Source: Stenogyne calaminthoides
Taxonomy: Eukaryota; Streptophyta; Magnoliopsida; Lamiales; Lamiaceae
Direction: 5' to 3'
DNA length: 64,000 nt
Assembly (NCBI GenBank): GCA_037126765.1
Contig: JBBCBC010000031.1
Location: forward strand, 4,349,638-4,413,637
Position numbers and translations under genes: made by a program. The notes below the pieces were generated by a model, which was not told the origin of the DNA, made no database searches, and saw only the letters and a list, made by a program, of their open reading frames with translations. Each line of letters starts with the position of its first letter. Position 1 is the first letter of the stretch. Shown piece by piece: positions 25,481 through 37,329 of this stretch.

Positions 25481-26257
25481 TTGTCATGTCTTGATCTCGA
25501 AATCGTCTTCTTTACCTTCATCGTTCGTCTCGAAAGGTTCGCCCGTCTAGTGATGTCATCGATCGGCTTCATGGGCGGGAGTGCATGTCTTGCACTCCCT
25601 CCGCCATGTCGATCGGGCTCCGTCTACAGCGTACTCTCTAAAGCGCCCGGCAAGACGTCACTCCAAATGGTGCTCTAAGGCCGGGACAGATCTCGGCAGG
25701 GTCGGCGTCAGACGGATTCTGCAGACGCCCAAGATCGCTCTTTCGCCCGTTCTGACGCATCGATCGCCCGGCCTCATACGCGGGACAAGAGATCGCTTCG
25801 CCCGCGGGCTGATCGCCTCCCACCGCTGCGTTTCAATCAGATCGGTTGACGCCCAATAAGTCGCACAAGGGCATTTTCTTTGGCATCGTTTACGACGACG
25901 ACGCCCACGCCTTGATTCGGGATCTCGTTTTTAATTCTTCGTCTCATCATCCGTTTCCGGGATCCTTTACATAATTTATTTACAAAATAAATAAACCTAG
26001 ATCTAGATCTAGTCTATTACATTGATCAAATCAAACAAATTCTAATCTACTTGTGGATTTTCTCATTTAGGTAAAAAATGAATTGAACGAATCAATTAAA
26101 AACCAAAATTTATATGCATGCATAAATAAACACATTAAATTCCATGACAATTGGATACCGCAAAAAGATCTAGCAATTCTACTATCCAATTTCAAATTTC
26201 TTCAAAACGAACTAAATTACAATTTAAAATTGAGCCGAAATCGAGGCTCGATATACT
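25481..26257. other. Copia 5' leader with a GC-rich patch
   Basis: Lies between the 5' LTR and the gag remnant. 25490-25960 is strikingly GC-rich (TCGATCGGCTTCATGGGCGG, GATCGCTCTTTCGCCCGTTC) inside an otherwise AT-rich element, with no convincing frame. 26240-26257 resembles a degraded tRNA-iMet primer site on the minus strand. Confidence 0.5.
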
Positions 26258-28181
26258 TGTTGGGGAATTAATTGCACGGATCTATTCGGGATGAATATTT
26301 AAATATAAATTTAATTCTAACAATTATTACTAGCATGAACAAATCCTATATTAACTCAAATAATAATTCAACAACAAATCATGCATATAAACACTTCACA
26401 TAAATCCTACGCATGCGGAATTGCTACGGGTTTACGTGAACTAACCTCTTGGAGTGGCAATAGCCTCAAATCGATAAAAAACACACCAAAATTCTTCCCA
26501 AGTATTCCCTAGTCCTTGCTCGTCAATCCGTTGGAAGGAAGCTCGTGAACAATTAACAAAAGGGAAAATAAAAATTTGTTGCACCACCTTTGTGGATTTA
26601 CTAATTTTTCCAGCACATGGAATTGTACACTCACAATTGAGGTTTTTCGAAAATACACAATATGTCGACATTTCAAAATATTTGATATTTTATCGACGCT
26701 GATATTTTTCCGAAAAACCAATTTTCGTGTTCTCTTGGGGATGAAACATTCATCCCCTATTTATAGATAGGTGGTGGCCGATTTTTGTCATGGAATAGGG
26801 AGGAAAAAATCTTTTCTTGATCTCCAAGAAAACTTGAATATATCTCCTATATTCTTTTCTCCATAATTAAAATATTCCATAAAATCCCACCTTCTCTTGT
26901 TATGGTTATTTTCGAAAAAATAAGGATAAAGATTCCAAGATTTGGATCTTCTTGAATTTATGAGATATACCTGTATTGCAAGAATACATATCTTCCATAA
27001 TATCTTTTCAAGAAAATCAAGAAAATCTTTCTTTCCCTTATTCTTTCAAAATTTTCGAAAATAACATATAAATAACAAGTGGGAGATTTCTTGAATTTAA
27101 TGAGATAATCTTGTATTTCAAGAATACATATCTTCATTCCATAACAAAATTCAAAGAAAATTTTTCTCCCCTTTTATTTATATTTTTCGAAATTAATGAG
27201 GAAAAATAGCAACAAAATTTATTTTATTTTTAAACACCTTTTTCAGTTATTGGACTTTATGTTGGGCTACTTGAGGGGCCTTTAGGAGAATTAAGATTGG
27301 ACCTTCCAATGAATCTTGAATTATCAATATTGAGCCACAATATTATTCAAGCCCATAAATATTAATTAATCCCACTACATAATTAATATTGCACTATCCA
27401 TCTTAACCCATATTACAGTCAATATGGCTCCCGATTATTATTTCCCGTGTTTAAGATTATCTAGCCCATTAATTAATTCAAGCCACTGAAATAGCTTTCC
27501 ATTAATTAATATCTTTTATCTCAGTAAAGGGCGGTTCAACATTATTATCCATCCGGAAACTAGTTCCACTTGCAAGATTTGGTATGATAAAACTTATGAA
27601 CCTCCCAAGGGGGCAAATCGAACAAGCGTACTTGCACACGATTCTCCGTATTAAATCTTAGCAATCGCATGTGACCAATAATATTGCCCTAGATATAAAG
27701 TATTGAATCTCGTTGATTCTCTACCCGTAATAAGTCAAAGCAATAATTACTAACCACACGCGATCCTATTTAAGGGATTTAAGATTAAGAAATAACGAAC
27801 CATCGAGGTCTAATTCTTCCTAGTTGATTTCAAGAATTTGTCCTCCTCAGTAGGGTCCTATTCAAAATGCACTAAACATGCACTAGTGTAATCTCTTGGT
27901 CAAGACAAGCCAATCAGAGCCTTACACTTCAACCTTTCACGTTGGATTGTTCATTTCCATCTAGGTCGTGAATGGTGTACTTTTGGTTACAAGAGACTGT
28001 TAATTTAATCTTCTGTGATCTGGTATCACTAAATTAACTACAATGTAACACATACTATTTATTGAATAGTTATGCAGTAAATATATGTAACATTCGATGA
28101 TATTTAAAGCATCAGTGATAAACAATTTATTTCAGTTTGATTATACAAAGTAGAAGCATACTTTCCAGTATAATCCCAACA
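26258..28181 (-). repeat. LTR of the nested copia element (right copy, 5' LTR by orientation)
   Basis: 1924 bp, begins TGTTGGGGAATTAATTGC and ends TAATCCCAACA. The minus-strand primer binding site lies just outside its left edge, so this is the 5' LTR that would drive the element. Confidence 0.85.
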
Positions 28182-28185
28182 ACTC

Positions 28186-28935
28186 CACTGTTTGCAGTAG
28201 ATCTAGTCGAGGCATACTCCACTGTATGGAATTTGTAACCATTTACATAGTATCCTTGGTACGTGTTGACCAGCCGTAATGGTCCTCTATTGAGATCCCG
28301 CATAAATGGGTTCTCAATGTGTTGATTATAACCCTGTGACGATTTTAGGTTAACTATATAATTGTAAACATATAATATGAATTCACTAATAAACGGTGGT
28401 TAGATAACACTCACATAGTTTTGGAACCACTCTGCAAAACCACGAGTAATATATTCACCTACTTGTGCATCTGAGAAGTTTGGATGTATACCGTGTAGCT
28501 CTTCAGTATAGATCCTTATTGAAAGCAATATATTATTAATCAAATATTATATAATTATAATAAATATGTTATAATTAATTAAAAAGTGTAAATGATACGC
28601 ATATGAAATACTTACTGAATGTACGGTTGGACTTCATCACAATTGAATAACACATACTTATGTGCAGCTTCAAACTCTTGTCGGTTTAACCAGGGTCATT
28701 CAATACTTTTTCCCAAACATCGACCTGGAAACTTAAACATGGACAAGTTACCCTCAATATCATCAGTTACATTGTCTGTGCCTCTACCGTCGTAATTACG
28801 AGGCTCGTTTCTCAACCTTGTTCTAACATGATCCTCAAAATAGTAAGAACAAAATGTTGTAACCTCCTCACACAAGTAGGCATTAACAATTGATGCTTCA
28901 ACTTTTACCTTTTGTTTAGCATTGAGCTTCAAGTT
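28186..28935 (-). pseudogene. CACTA protein, DUF4216 upstream part
   Basis: The minus-strand frame at 28696-28932 gives HLHNLKLNAKQKVKVEASIV, YLCEEVTTFCSYYF and EPRNYDGRGTD, typical of the linker between the DUF4218 and DUF4216 regions of TNP2-type proteins. The rest, down to the copia insertion, encodes segments such as HGIHPNFSDAQ (28440-28500) with apparent introns. It is contiguous with 18390-19017 once the copia element is removed. Confidence 0.55.
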
Positions 28936-28989
28936 ATGGAGATGCCTATAGATATATAATAAAAAAATGGATAAAAGTTAAACATAAAT

Positions 28990-31461
28990 ATATATATTTG
29001 TATAAATAGATTGTTCAGTGAAGGTTTACCTCTCAAATGGATACATCCACCTATATTACTGGACCAACAATTTTGGCTTCATATGCTAAGTGCATCGGTA
29101 AGTGCTCCATCAAATCAAAGAAACTGGGAGGGAAAATGCGCTCCAATTTGCATAAAATAACTGGAATGTCTTTCTCCAAACGGACCATGTCGTCCCACGT
29201 AATCATTGTAGACATTAAATCTTTGAAGAATAGACTCAATTCGATTCTGACCCTCCGGATCTTCGTTCGGTAGGAATTCCGGAGTCTTGGGGCAAAACAA
29301 TCGTTGCATAAACACGTGACAATCGTGGCTTTTCATCCCAGACACCTTCCCGTTTGATGTGTTTACACAACGACTCAAATTGGAAACATAGTCATCTAGA
29401 AATCTCAGTTCTTCAATCCAATTACACAAAGCCACTTTCTGTTTCTTATCAGGTGTGTAATTGGCTTGAGGATATCTTCTTGTACCCTCATCCCTCTTCA
29501 AGTGATCATGTTTGCATATCTCGTTCAATCATCACGTGATTTTGCAGTGTCTTTTATCTTGCCCTCTATGTTCATGATTGTGTGGAACAAGTTATCGAAC
29601 ACATTCTTTTCGATGTGCATCACATCTAAGTTGTACCGAATCAAAATTGAGTACCAGTAGGGAAAATCCCAGAAAATGTTCTTCTTCCAACCACCCGGTA
29701 CCATTTTATTATGCTCCTCAGCATGTTCTTTTGTTGTTTTCCTCAATCCCTTCTGATTAATTTGATTTAACAACCTTTTACCTACATGAATGCAAAGAGT
29801 TACAAGTTAATTAATTTATCGTATGTAGAAAGAAATATATTAATTCATTTAAAACAACTAATATAAAAATACCTAATCTCTTTTTCAAGCCGTTTTTTGT
29901 AACGACTTTGTTCTTGATAAAGTCCTTTTTATTCTTTCGAAAAGGATGATTATCTTGTAAAAACTTTCGATGGTTATCAAACCATGAAACTTTTCTGCTA
30001 AGCGGGAGACTAAAAGCATCAGAATCCTCCATGCAGTAAGGACATGCTTGTTTCCCAGCTGTCCTCCATCCAAACAACATGGAGTATGCAGGGTAGTCGC
30101 TGATCGTCCAGAGCAGGGCAACCCTCATCGTGAAGTTTTGCTTTCTCGATACATCGTATGTCAGCACTCCATTTTCCCACAGATGTATCAAGTCTCTTAT
30201 CAGAGGCTGAAGGAAAACATCTAATTTGTCCTTTGGATTCTTTGGGCCAGGTACCAATACCGTGAGAAACATAGTTTGGGGCTTCATGCACATCCACGGA
30301 GGTAGATTATAAGGAGTCAATATAACCGGCCATAACGAATACTGCTTACCGTGCATTCCAAATGGACAAAAACCATTAGTGTTGAGACCTAATTGAACGT
30401 TCTTAGGTTCGTCCGAAAAAATAGGAAACACCTCGTCAAGATGTTTCCAGGCCATCGAGTCAGCAGGGTGTCTCATCTCTAAGGAATCAGGATCAGATGA
30501 CTCCGTATGATGCCATGTCATATCTTTGGTTGTGGCACTAGATTGATACAATCTCTGAAGCCGAGGAATGATAGGGAGGTAATACATCATTTTATTTTCC
30601 ACTTTCTTCTTCTTATTCTGCTTCCCTCGACCGTCAGTCCAGTTCCGATGCGGTACTTTGTACCGAGAGTGCCCACAAATTCTGCACTTATCAAGATTCG
30701 CGTCTTCTTCATTACCCCAGAATAACATGCAGTTATTGATACAACAATCAATACTCTCTACTGGTAGACCCATACTCTTCAACAAATTCTTGGCTTGATA
30801 TTCTGTAATAGGCACCTTATTATCGGGAGGACATACCTCATTGATCAACTTACTAATCTGGTTATAGGCTCTTTGAGAAAGTTTGTTCTCAGTCTTGATA
30901 GACATGAGTCGAGCATTGAATGACAACAGAGAGTGAGTTTGACATCCATCATACAGCTTCGTCAGCTGCTTTGAGTATTCTGTAAAAGTTAGATGCTTCC
31001 TCATTTGGTTCCTCCTCCATAGCCTCATCTTGAAACCCACCCGAACTTCCATGATCATCGTTATGATACATATATCATCTGCGCAGTGTCTCAAAATGTA
31101 CTCCAGGATCATCGACTCCATGATCATCATTGTATTCGAGAGCATTATAATACTCTTCAAGTGTATTGAAATCAACATTCCATTGATCTTCACCACGACG
31201 TGTCCAATTGTATTAATAAGGTACAAAACCATTCATGATGATATGTGTTTGAACATCAACAATCACTCCGTATAACTTGTTCTGACACTTTCTTGCATTA
31301 CACGGACATCTTATACGACCTTCTGAACTTGTTGCACCCTGATTAATTGCAAAGTGAATAAAGTTATTAACTTCATTCAAGAACTCCATATTTATAAGTC
31401 CGTTGATAAGTCGAGGAGTCGAATACATCCACTGACGATTCAGATATTCCATCTGTTTCAA
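28990..31461 (-). pseudogene. TNP2-type CACTA transposase (multi-exon, damaged)
   Basis: Reading from high to low coordinates: 31461-31213 is a transposon-associated domain with a CPCNARKCQN cysteine motif; 31232-29811 (473 residues) is the N-terminal and central TNP2 transposase, with CRICGHSRYK, WHHTESSDPD, MRHPADSMAWKHLD and GLNTNGFCPFGM and ending near the CPYCMEDSDAF cysteine pair; 29773-29525 carries LDVMHIEKNVFDNLFHTIMN; 29528-29051 is DUF4218-like (MKSHDCHVFMQRLF). This is the enzyme that cuts and joins CACTA elements in the nucleus. Introns probably separate some blocks (29780-29880, 28930-29030). A frame change between the first two blocks and the split DUF4216 region suggest it is inactive, but the core is unusually well preserved. 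Confidence 0.8.
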
Positions 31462-31849
31462 ATCATATCAATATGTTAATTCTACAAAAAATTGGACAGA
31501 GTTTCGTCTGTATATGTAAATATCCAAAAATATTATTCTTATCAAATAACATCAAAGAAATCCACGCAATATATGATCACAACATTAATTTAACATAAAC
31601 AATCTACACAATATATATCAACATCAAATACAAAACAAACTTATAAATTATATACATTACACTATATATATATTTTTTTAAACGGTAGAAATGTGAAAAC
31701 GTACGGTAAAATCGTTCTCGAGGAGTCGAAATGCTTCCTCTACAAAATATGCACTTTAAAAATAATTTTCGGCTCTATATACACAAAATTTGGTGTTGGT
31801 TTTGGAAAAAAATGGAATTGGTTCGACTGTTTTGTGTAAAATGAAACTG

Positions 31850-33303
31850 CTGGTTTTTTTTTGTCTGGTTTTTAGCGATGGATACAGCGACGGATACATA
31901 AAACCGTCGCTATTATAGACGGATTCAGCAATGAAAATTACCGTCGTAGTTAGCGACGGTTTAGCGACGAAATTCAAATTTCCGTCGATAATTTCTGTCA
32001 TGCAAAACCGCTAAAAAACATAATTTAAAAAAAAATTAAAACAAAAATTAAAATTGTTCAATCATTCATTAAAAAAAATAGATATTAAAATTGTTCAATC
32101 ACACATAAAAATAATAACATAAATTAAAATTGTTCAGTCATACAAAATTAAACACGAAATTATAAATTGTTCATAACATAATTAAAATAAACATTGACCT
32201 AGAGGGATATGCTCTCCAAAACAACCCACAATTGACTCCTCATACTTCATGCCCAAGTTCTTCCCGATAAGTTCACCCCTTCTTCCCTCCCTTTGCTCAC
32301 TCCTACCTGCATCATGTCATGTCATGGAAATGCGTTGAGCAACCTTACAAAATGCCTTGTAAACTTCATTGGTCTCGTAGATCGGGACTCCACGTAGCTT
32401 GTTTCTATATTTCGAATATAATAAGATAATTAAATTAATTGTAATCAATATATATTGAAATAAAATATTAAGTTAAGTAAATTTTATACCGTAAACTCCT
32501 CGAAATACAATTAACGCTGGTCAGTTGGCACATATATCCAACTGTAAGCGTTGGTAGCAATTTCCACCCGCATGATGACGTTTTTGGCTATAGCGGAAGC
32601 CTCATGACCAGGTACAATACTAAGACATTAAAAAATAAATACATAATTAATAATTAATATTAAATTAATTAATTATATAATTAAAAAAAAACAACACTTA
32701 CTCTCCATTGATGATATTGATAAAAGCGAGGAATAAAGCGCCGGGATGAAGCTTGGACGTTATTACCAGCATCCATCTAAATAAAATATGAAATTTATAT
32801 ATTAATTAATTAATATAAAATACAATTAAATATAAATAAATAAATGAAAAAAAACATTAAAATATTACCGTGATATCGAAGAATACAGATAAAATTGTCT
32901 CGTTTGTGTTGTTTTCTGATTTGATTGATGGGAAAAATGGGCAGGCAACGACGACATTTATAGAATTGGATTTAGCGATGGATTTCAAATATCCATCGCT
33001 AAAATCGTCGCTAAAGATTCCCCAATCAATGATATCGGCTCCCAACGGGCGTATCTCTTCATTTTCTGCACTATTTAGCGATGGATTTTAAATATCCGTC
33101 GCTAAAGACGCGCTTAGAAGTGGCGATTTGAATTAACCGTCGATGAAACTGTTGTAGTTATGACAGTTTTTGGAGTCCGTCGCCAAAAAATGGTGAATTT
33201 GACCGTTTGACTAATTCCGTCGCTACATCCGTCAGATTAGCGACACGCATTATATCAAAATCGCTAATTTAAAATCGTTAAAACCTGCATGATTTTTGTA
33301 GTG
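31850..33303. repeat. CACTA subterminal repeats (5' end) and terminus
   Basis: Clusters of TAGCGACGG, AACCGTCGCTA, GTCGCTAAA and related words at 31870-32010 and 32940-33280, on both sides of a small protein-coding region, ending in ...GATTTTTGTAGTG. Same motifs as 17200-17620. Confidence 0.7.
32176..32776 (-). CDS. Second CACTA-encoded protein (TNPA / Transposase_24-like), small multi-exon
   Basis: Minus strand, three exon-like blocks. The first, 32776-32703, starts MDAGNNVQASSRRF and ends HQWR before a GTAAG donor. The second, about 32632-32515, encodes VPGHEASAIAKNVIMRVEIA and SWIYVPTDQR. The third, about 32415-32190, encodes RNKLRGVPIYETNEVYKAFC and later LIGKNLGMKYEESIVGC. The gene lies divergently close to the terminus, inside the subterminal repeats, where En/Spm elements carry their DNA-binding TNPA. 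In-frame stops occur after PTDQR and after RISMT; they may be introns or damage. The family call is by context and general resemblance only. Confidence 0.45.
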
Positions 33304-33971
33304 TATTGAGAATGTCCGATTTATTGTCTAGGTTCAATTAAGATTTGTTAGTTTGATGAATCACTCGATATATAAGGGCTTTATGGGTCACACAACAAGT
33401 AATTCCTTTTATAGATTATAGTTGGTTGATTAAATATTAAATTGAATTTAATATTTAATTTATGTAGAATTAATAATAATTATATTTGTAATTAATTATT
33501 ATTACTATTTAATTAAATCGATTTAATTAAATAGTAATCCCAAAATAATATATGGAATATTATTGTAGGAAAATATATATAGGGAAATCAAATCTATGAG
33601 ATTTGATTTGTAAGATTAGGGATTTTCTTTCCTAATAAAGATGGCTTAAGATTTAAGTCCCAGTTTCTCCTATATATATATATGAGTCCTTGAAAATTCA
33701 TTAAACACACAAGAATTAAATCTCTCCATAAAATCTCTAGTGTAGAATTTTCCTAGCAAATTCATACGGGGATTCAACGCTGGCAAATCTGTACGGATCT
33801 GTGAACGGGGATTACGTGGATACCGTAGGTGAGGAGATTGCTTACGAAGCACTGTAAGAATTCATTTACGTATTTTGTTATTTAATTATGCAATCTATAA
33901 TTTGTTGTTGGTGAATTGTTTATTCCGCTGCGCATGTTTTATTTGTATTACGTGCTTGAAATACAAAGACA
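33304..33971. mobile_element. Solo LTR, right part
   Basis: Continues the LTR and ends ...GAAATACAAAGACA. It is followed by ACTAG, against ATTAG before the left end (four of five bases match). It contains a TATATATATA stretch near 33672 and, past that, sequence like an LTR R/U5 region. The coding sequence of the split gene resumes right after it. Confidence 0.55.
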
Positions 33972-35345
33972 ACTAGAGTGTTTAAGACCATTAGGAAAAG
34001 ATTCATTGTTAATGAAAGGGTAATTAAGAAGTCTGATTTTGAGGCAAATGACATGATAGATTTCTTGCAGAGTAGGTTCTCAATACATGCTTTGGAATAT
34101 GTTAAACCATATTTTATTGATTGGATTGTTGAATTCTATGCTAATCTGAAAAAGAGCACTGTAAACCGCATGTCATAAAAGTTTAGGAGAATTAGGTTTA
34201 GGGACAATATTGTTGTCATTACCCCTGACCTGATAAATAAGTTTTTAAAGACTAAGCCCATGATTGAGGAGAATGTTGATGATATAAATGAGGTTGTGTC
34301 AGTGTTAACTGGTGGTATGCATGGTATTTGGACTCTACAATTTCCTACAACCCATTTGACTTTTCTATACTCTGTGATGCACAAGCTTGGTGTCTTAATT
34401 GGTCATTTTCTAAGAACTCTACATCTTAACTAAGGAACAAACCTTTCTATTGTAAAAAATAGTTCATTTGAATAAGTTCAATTTGGGTCAAACTATCTTT
34501 AATAATATGATGTCTTATCCTGGTAAGCATTCTTAGAAAGGGTCAAGTCCTTATCCTAGGTTGATAGCACATTTTCTGGAAAAATTAGAGTTTCATAGGC
34601 CAGAGGTGAAAAAGATATGTGGTTTTGTTGCAAGTTTTGGAATCTCTTCAGATCGAAAAGGGAGGGAAAGAGTTGTTGATCTTCCAATGAAAGGTCCAGG
34701 AAGTCAGAATCCAGATGTTGTAATCTGTTGGCAACATTCCATACAACATTACAAGACATAATAGTAAACCTGCCGTTATTTTCTCACAGGACTTTATAAT
34801 TGATCAGATTGATTCTTTACAAAATCAGATAGATGCCTTGATCATGTACCAAAATTTCTGGAGAAAGCTCTTTTCTACTCCAATAGGGGGAGGATCTTCT
34901 GATGATGGTGGCAATGATGATGAAACTGGTCCATCTGGTCATACAGGTGAGAAAGATGATGAAGGCAGTTGATGCAGGAGGATGTTGAGATTGATGAGGA
35001 TGTAAAGGGAATTGTTGAAGCTCCTGTAGATGAGGCAGTTGATGCTGCCATTAATGCTGATGCTGGTGAAGATGTGGATGTTGAGAAAGAACTTGAGGAG
35101 GACACTGAAGATAGTTTGAGTTATGATGATCTTGATGATTCGATGAAGACCACTCCTACTAGAGATTCAAAGATCACTAAGACTACTGCCATACTTGATG
35201 ATTTGTATGGAAATGGGAACCGTGAACAGGTTACAAATAGGGGAGTTTCTAAAGTAAGGGAGAGCAAGTCGGTCTATGGAGATGCAACCATTTCATTTGG
35301 CCCGATCCTTCACCTTACTTCTTTACAAAATTCAATCATTGTGTA
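33972..35345 (+). pseudogene. 3' half of the broken 'putative plant transposon protein' gene
   Basis: Resumes directly after the solo LTR with RVFKTIRKRFIVNERVI, then MIDFLQSRFS, VKPYFIDWIVEFYANLKKS, VITPDLINKFLKTKPM, EVVSVLTGGMHGIW and FNLGQTIFNNMMSYPGKHS, followed by SPYPRLIAHFLEKL. This order (a VK-Y--E-VREFYAN motif, a small-domain RG--V-FSP-LIN-FL, then a late YPRLI) is that of the plant transposon-protein domain I know as PF20167; the assignment is by eye. An intron ending TTTTCTCACAG precedes 34791. The tail (34900-35345) is acidic and ends VGDATISFGPI-like. Stops at about 34176 and 34432 and in the YPGKHS segment, plus a frame change in the acidic tail, show it is dead. Confidence 0.6.
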
Positions 35346-35520
35346 ATCTTTTTATGTTTATGTGATTTATGTTTTAAAAATTTTGTTATTGGACAAGTAA
35401 TTGATAGGTTTTAAATATTTGTCATTTACTTTGATTGGTACAATGTTTGGCCTAAGCACACTTCTCATGATGTGCTTAGTGATTTGTGTTTATGTGATTT
35501 GGTTAAGTAGTAGTTGTTCT

Positions 35521-36397
35521 CAAGGATGAAAATATCGCTATCGCAAGTAATATCGCAACCTTAATTTTACAGATATATCGATGGATATATCAATATCGCA
35601 TATCGATATCGCAAAAAAATTAAAAAAATGACGGAAATTATGTTAAAAAATTGGAAATTTGACATGAAACTTTACAGGTTATTATTACACATAATTATGC
35701 ATACATTTCGTTTAAAATCACAATAAAATGACATATTTAAATAAAAAATATTAGCAATAAACTATATAAACAGTACTGTCCATAAAAAAATAGCCGACAA
35801 TACAATATATAATACAATAAAAAATGACTAAAATTACATGATAAAATATAATTAGTACCAAAATGATGACCTATAAGGTTCAAAAATAGAAGATGTAATG
35901 ACATCTCTATCCAAACAATACTGGTACCAACTCATTACATTAAAGTACTCATGGATATATTATGCACATGTCATTTATATATTTTCCTATCTCTTCCAAC
36001 TACTTCACCATGAATTGGATATTGTGTCATGACCCAGATATTTTGTTGATATGCATTTTGACTTTCATAAGACATTTGAGGAGTTGGGCGATGAAAAACA
36101 TTTTGAGTATTCCAATCAAACTGTGAACTTGCATATGTGTCAAAAGCATATAAATCTTGAGACATATCACTATGATCAGTGTCCATACCCATGGTGCAAT
36201 TAAATTAAAAAAATATATATCGAAATATGATATAATATCGCAATATTTCTCGATATTTCTCGATTTTTTGTGATATTTTGAGATATATTCGCGTTATTTG
36301 CATTGTTCACGGTAAGAAAAAAATTACATGCGAAATCCATATTGCATAGTTAAAAGATGTGATATATCCGCGATATTTCGCTATATTTTCATCCCTG
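35521..36397. mobile_element. hAT-family element, 877 bp, perfect 8-bp target duplication
   Basis: Flanked on both sides by GTTGTTCT (35513-35520 and 36398-36405). The left terminus CAAGGATGAAAATATCGC and the reverse complement of the right terminus CAGGGATGAAAATATAGC agree in 16 of 18 bases. ATATCGAT/TATCGCA words are repeated near both ends. A 73-residue minus-strand frame (35971-36192, MGMDTDHSDMSQDLYAFDTY onwards, Gln/Tyr/Asn-rich) sits in the middle. It has no catalytic motif and may be the tail of a transposase left by internal deletion. An exact duplication means the insertion is not very old. Confidence 0.85.
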
Positions 36398-36405
36398 GTT
36401 GTTCT

Positions 36406-37329
36406 ACGAATGACTATTATTTGTTTCTTTCCTGACACAAGTTCTGATTGTTGTTTTTAACATCAGATGTGTTGTAATAAAAAAGCCAAATTGAGGGAGT
36501 TTGTTGATGTTGTAAAGATGATGTTTCATATATGACACAACATTATGAACAACATTACTAATTTGCCATTTCTTCTTACACTAACTCCGGTTTGTTAGAT
36601 GTTTCTTTTTATGTTTCTTACAATATTGCAGGTTGACGACATAGCAATTATATGTCAAGCGGTTGAAATTGTAAGAGTGAGAAGTGAAAAGATTATGGGT
36701 GGTTACCACAAGATCATGGAGTGATATGTTGAGACTTTATAGGTTTTGCAAACCAAGCCTAGTGGATAGGACAATGTAGTTAGGTTGAATTCTATATATA
36801 CACCTTTGCAATAGACTAAAAATCAAGTGATCAATATTAATATTCCAATTCATCTTCTCCAAATTTAAGAGAATAGTATCCGAGACACAACCTTGAGTGT
36901 TTAATACATCTAGGAGTGTGAGGGTCAATGCAATTTGTTTTGTGCTGGACGAATGTATTCCAACATTCCTATCAGTATTGTATTTGTCTAAGTAGCATGA
37001 GTGTTAGGTTGAATAAGATCACTAGTCATTCGTGTGAAAGGATTGTTTAGGAAATTAAGTGTGTTTTTACACTATACCTTTTGGGTTCTTGTAAAAGGTC
37101 ATTGTTTGTGTCACTACCGTTATAGTGAAGTTTTTTAGTCATGACACTTTTGATAGTCGTAATTAAGACTATACACAATTTTGAAATCCTTTGCAAAAGT
37201 GTTTTTAAGACTTCTTCTTTTGTTTTATATGTTGTTGTTTATGTTGCATAACATTTTTAACAATACTATGAAAATTACGCACACACACTTTCATTTAGCA
37301 TAATAACTCTTTTTCTAATACCAGATCTT
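36406..37329. other. Right arm of the outer CACTA-like element, non-coding
   Basis: No supported gene. It may be 3' untranslated sequence of the cargo gene. The piece from 36730 to 36980 reads like a fragment of an LTR (short CT-rich and TATATATA features), but no partner was found. Confidence 0.4.

Larger units (their letters stand above)
19024..28181 (-). mobile_element. Ty1/copia LTR retrotransposon with 1.9-kb LTRs, inserted in the CACTA element
   Basis: Two long direct repeats (19024-20948 and 26258-28181) both begin TGTTGGG and end in CAACA. Minus-strand orientation is shown by a purine tract read on that strand as AAGTGGGAGAT (20949-20958), next to one LTR, and by a degenerate initiator-Met primer site (26240-26257) next to the other. 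Target duplication: ACTCC follows the right LTR, and ACTCC plus one extra C precedes the left LTR. The internal order PR-INT-RT-RNase H is that of copia. LTRs this long are unusual for copia outside the Angela/SIRE-like groups. Confidence 0.85.
17196..33303 (-). mobile_element. CACTA (En/Spm) transposon of TNP2 type, interrupted by a copia element
   Basis: Its genes read on the minus strand. The right end carries the terminus ATTTTTGTAGTG (reverse complement CACTACAAAAAT) at about 33303, preceded by an array of TAGCGACGG-type subterminal motifs (31850-33300). The same motif family fills 17200-17620 at the other end. Inside lie a transposon-associated domain, a TNP2 transposase, DUF4218-like and DUF4216 segments and a second small protein. 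The left CACTA terminus itself was not found, so that end may be deleted or mutated. A 9.16-kb copia element occupies 19024-28181. Without it this element would be about 7 kb. Confidence 0.75.

Noticed and set aside
16340..33971. A complete LTR retrotransposon rather than a solo LTR
   Set aside because: No second copy of the TGTCCTAGAGAC end, no gag or pol of the same family, and the two pieces join to one LTR-sized unit.
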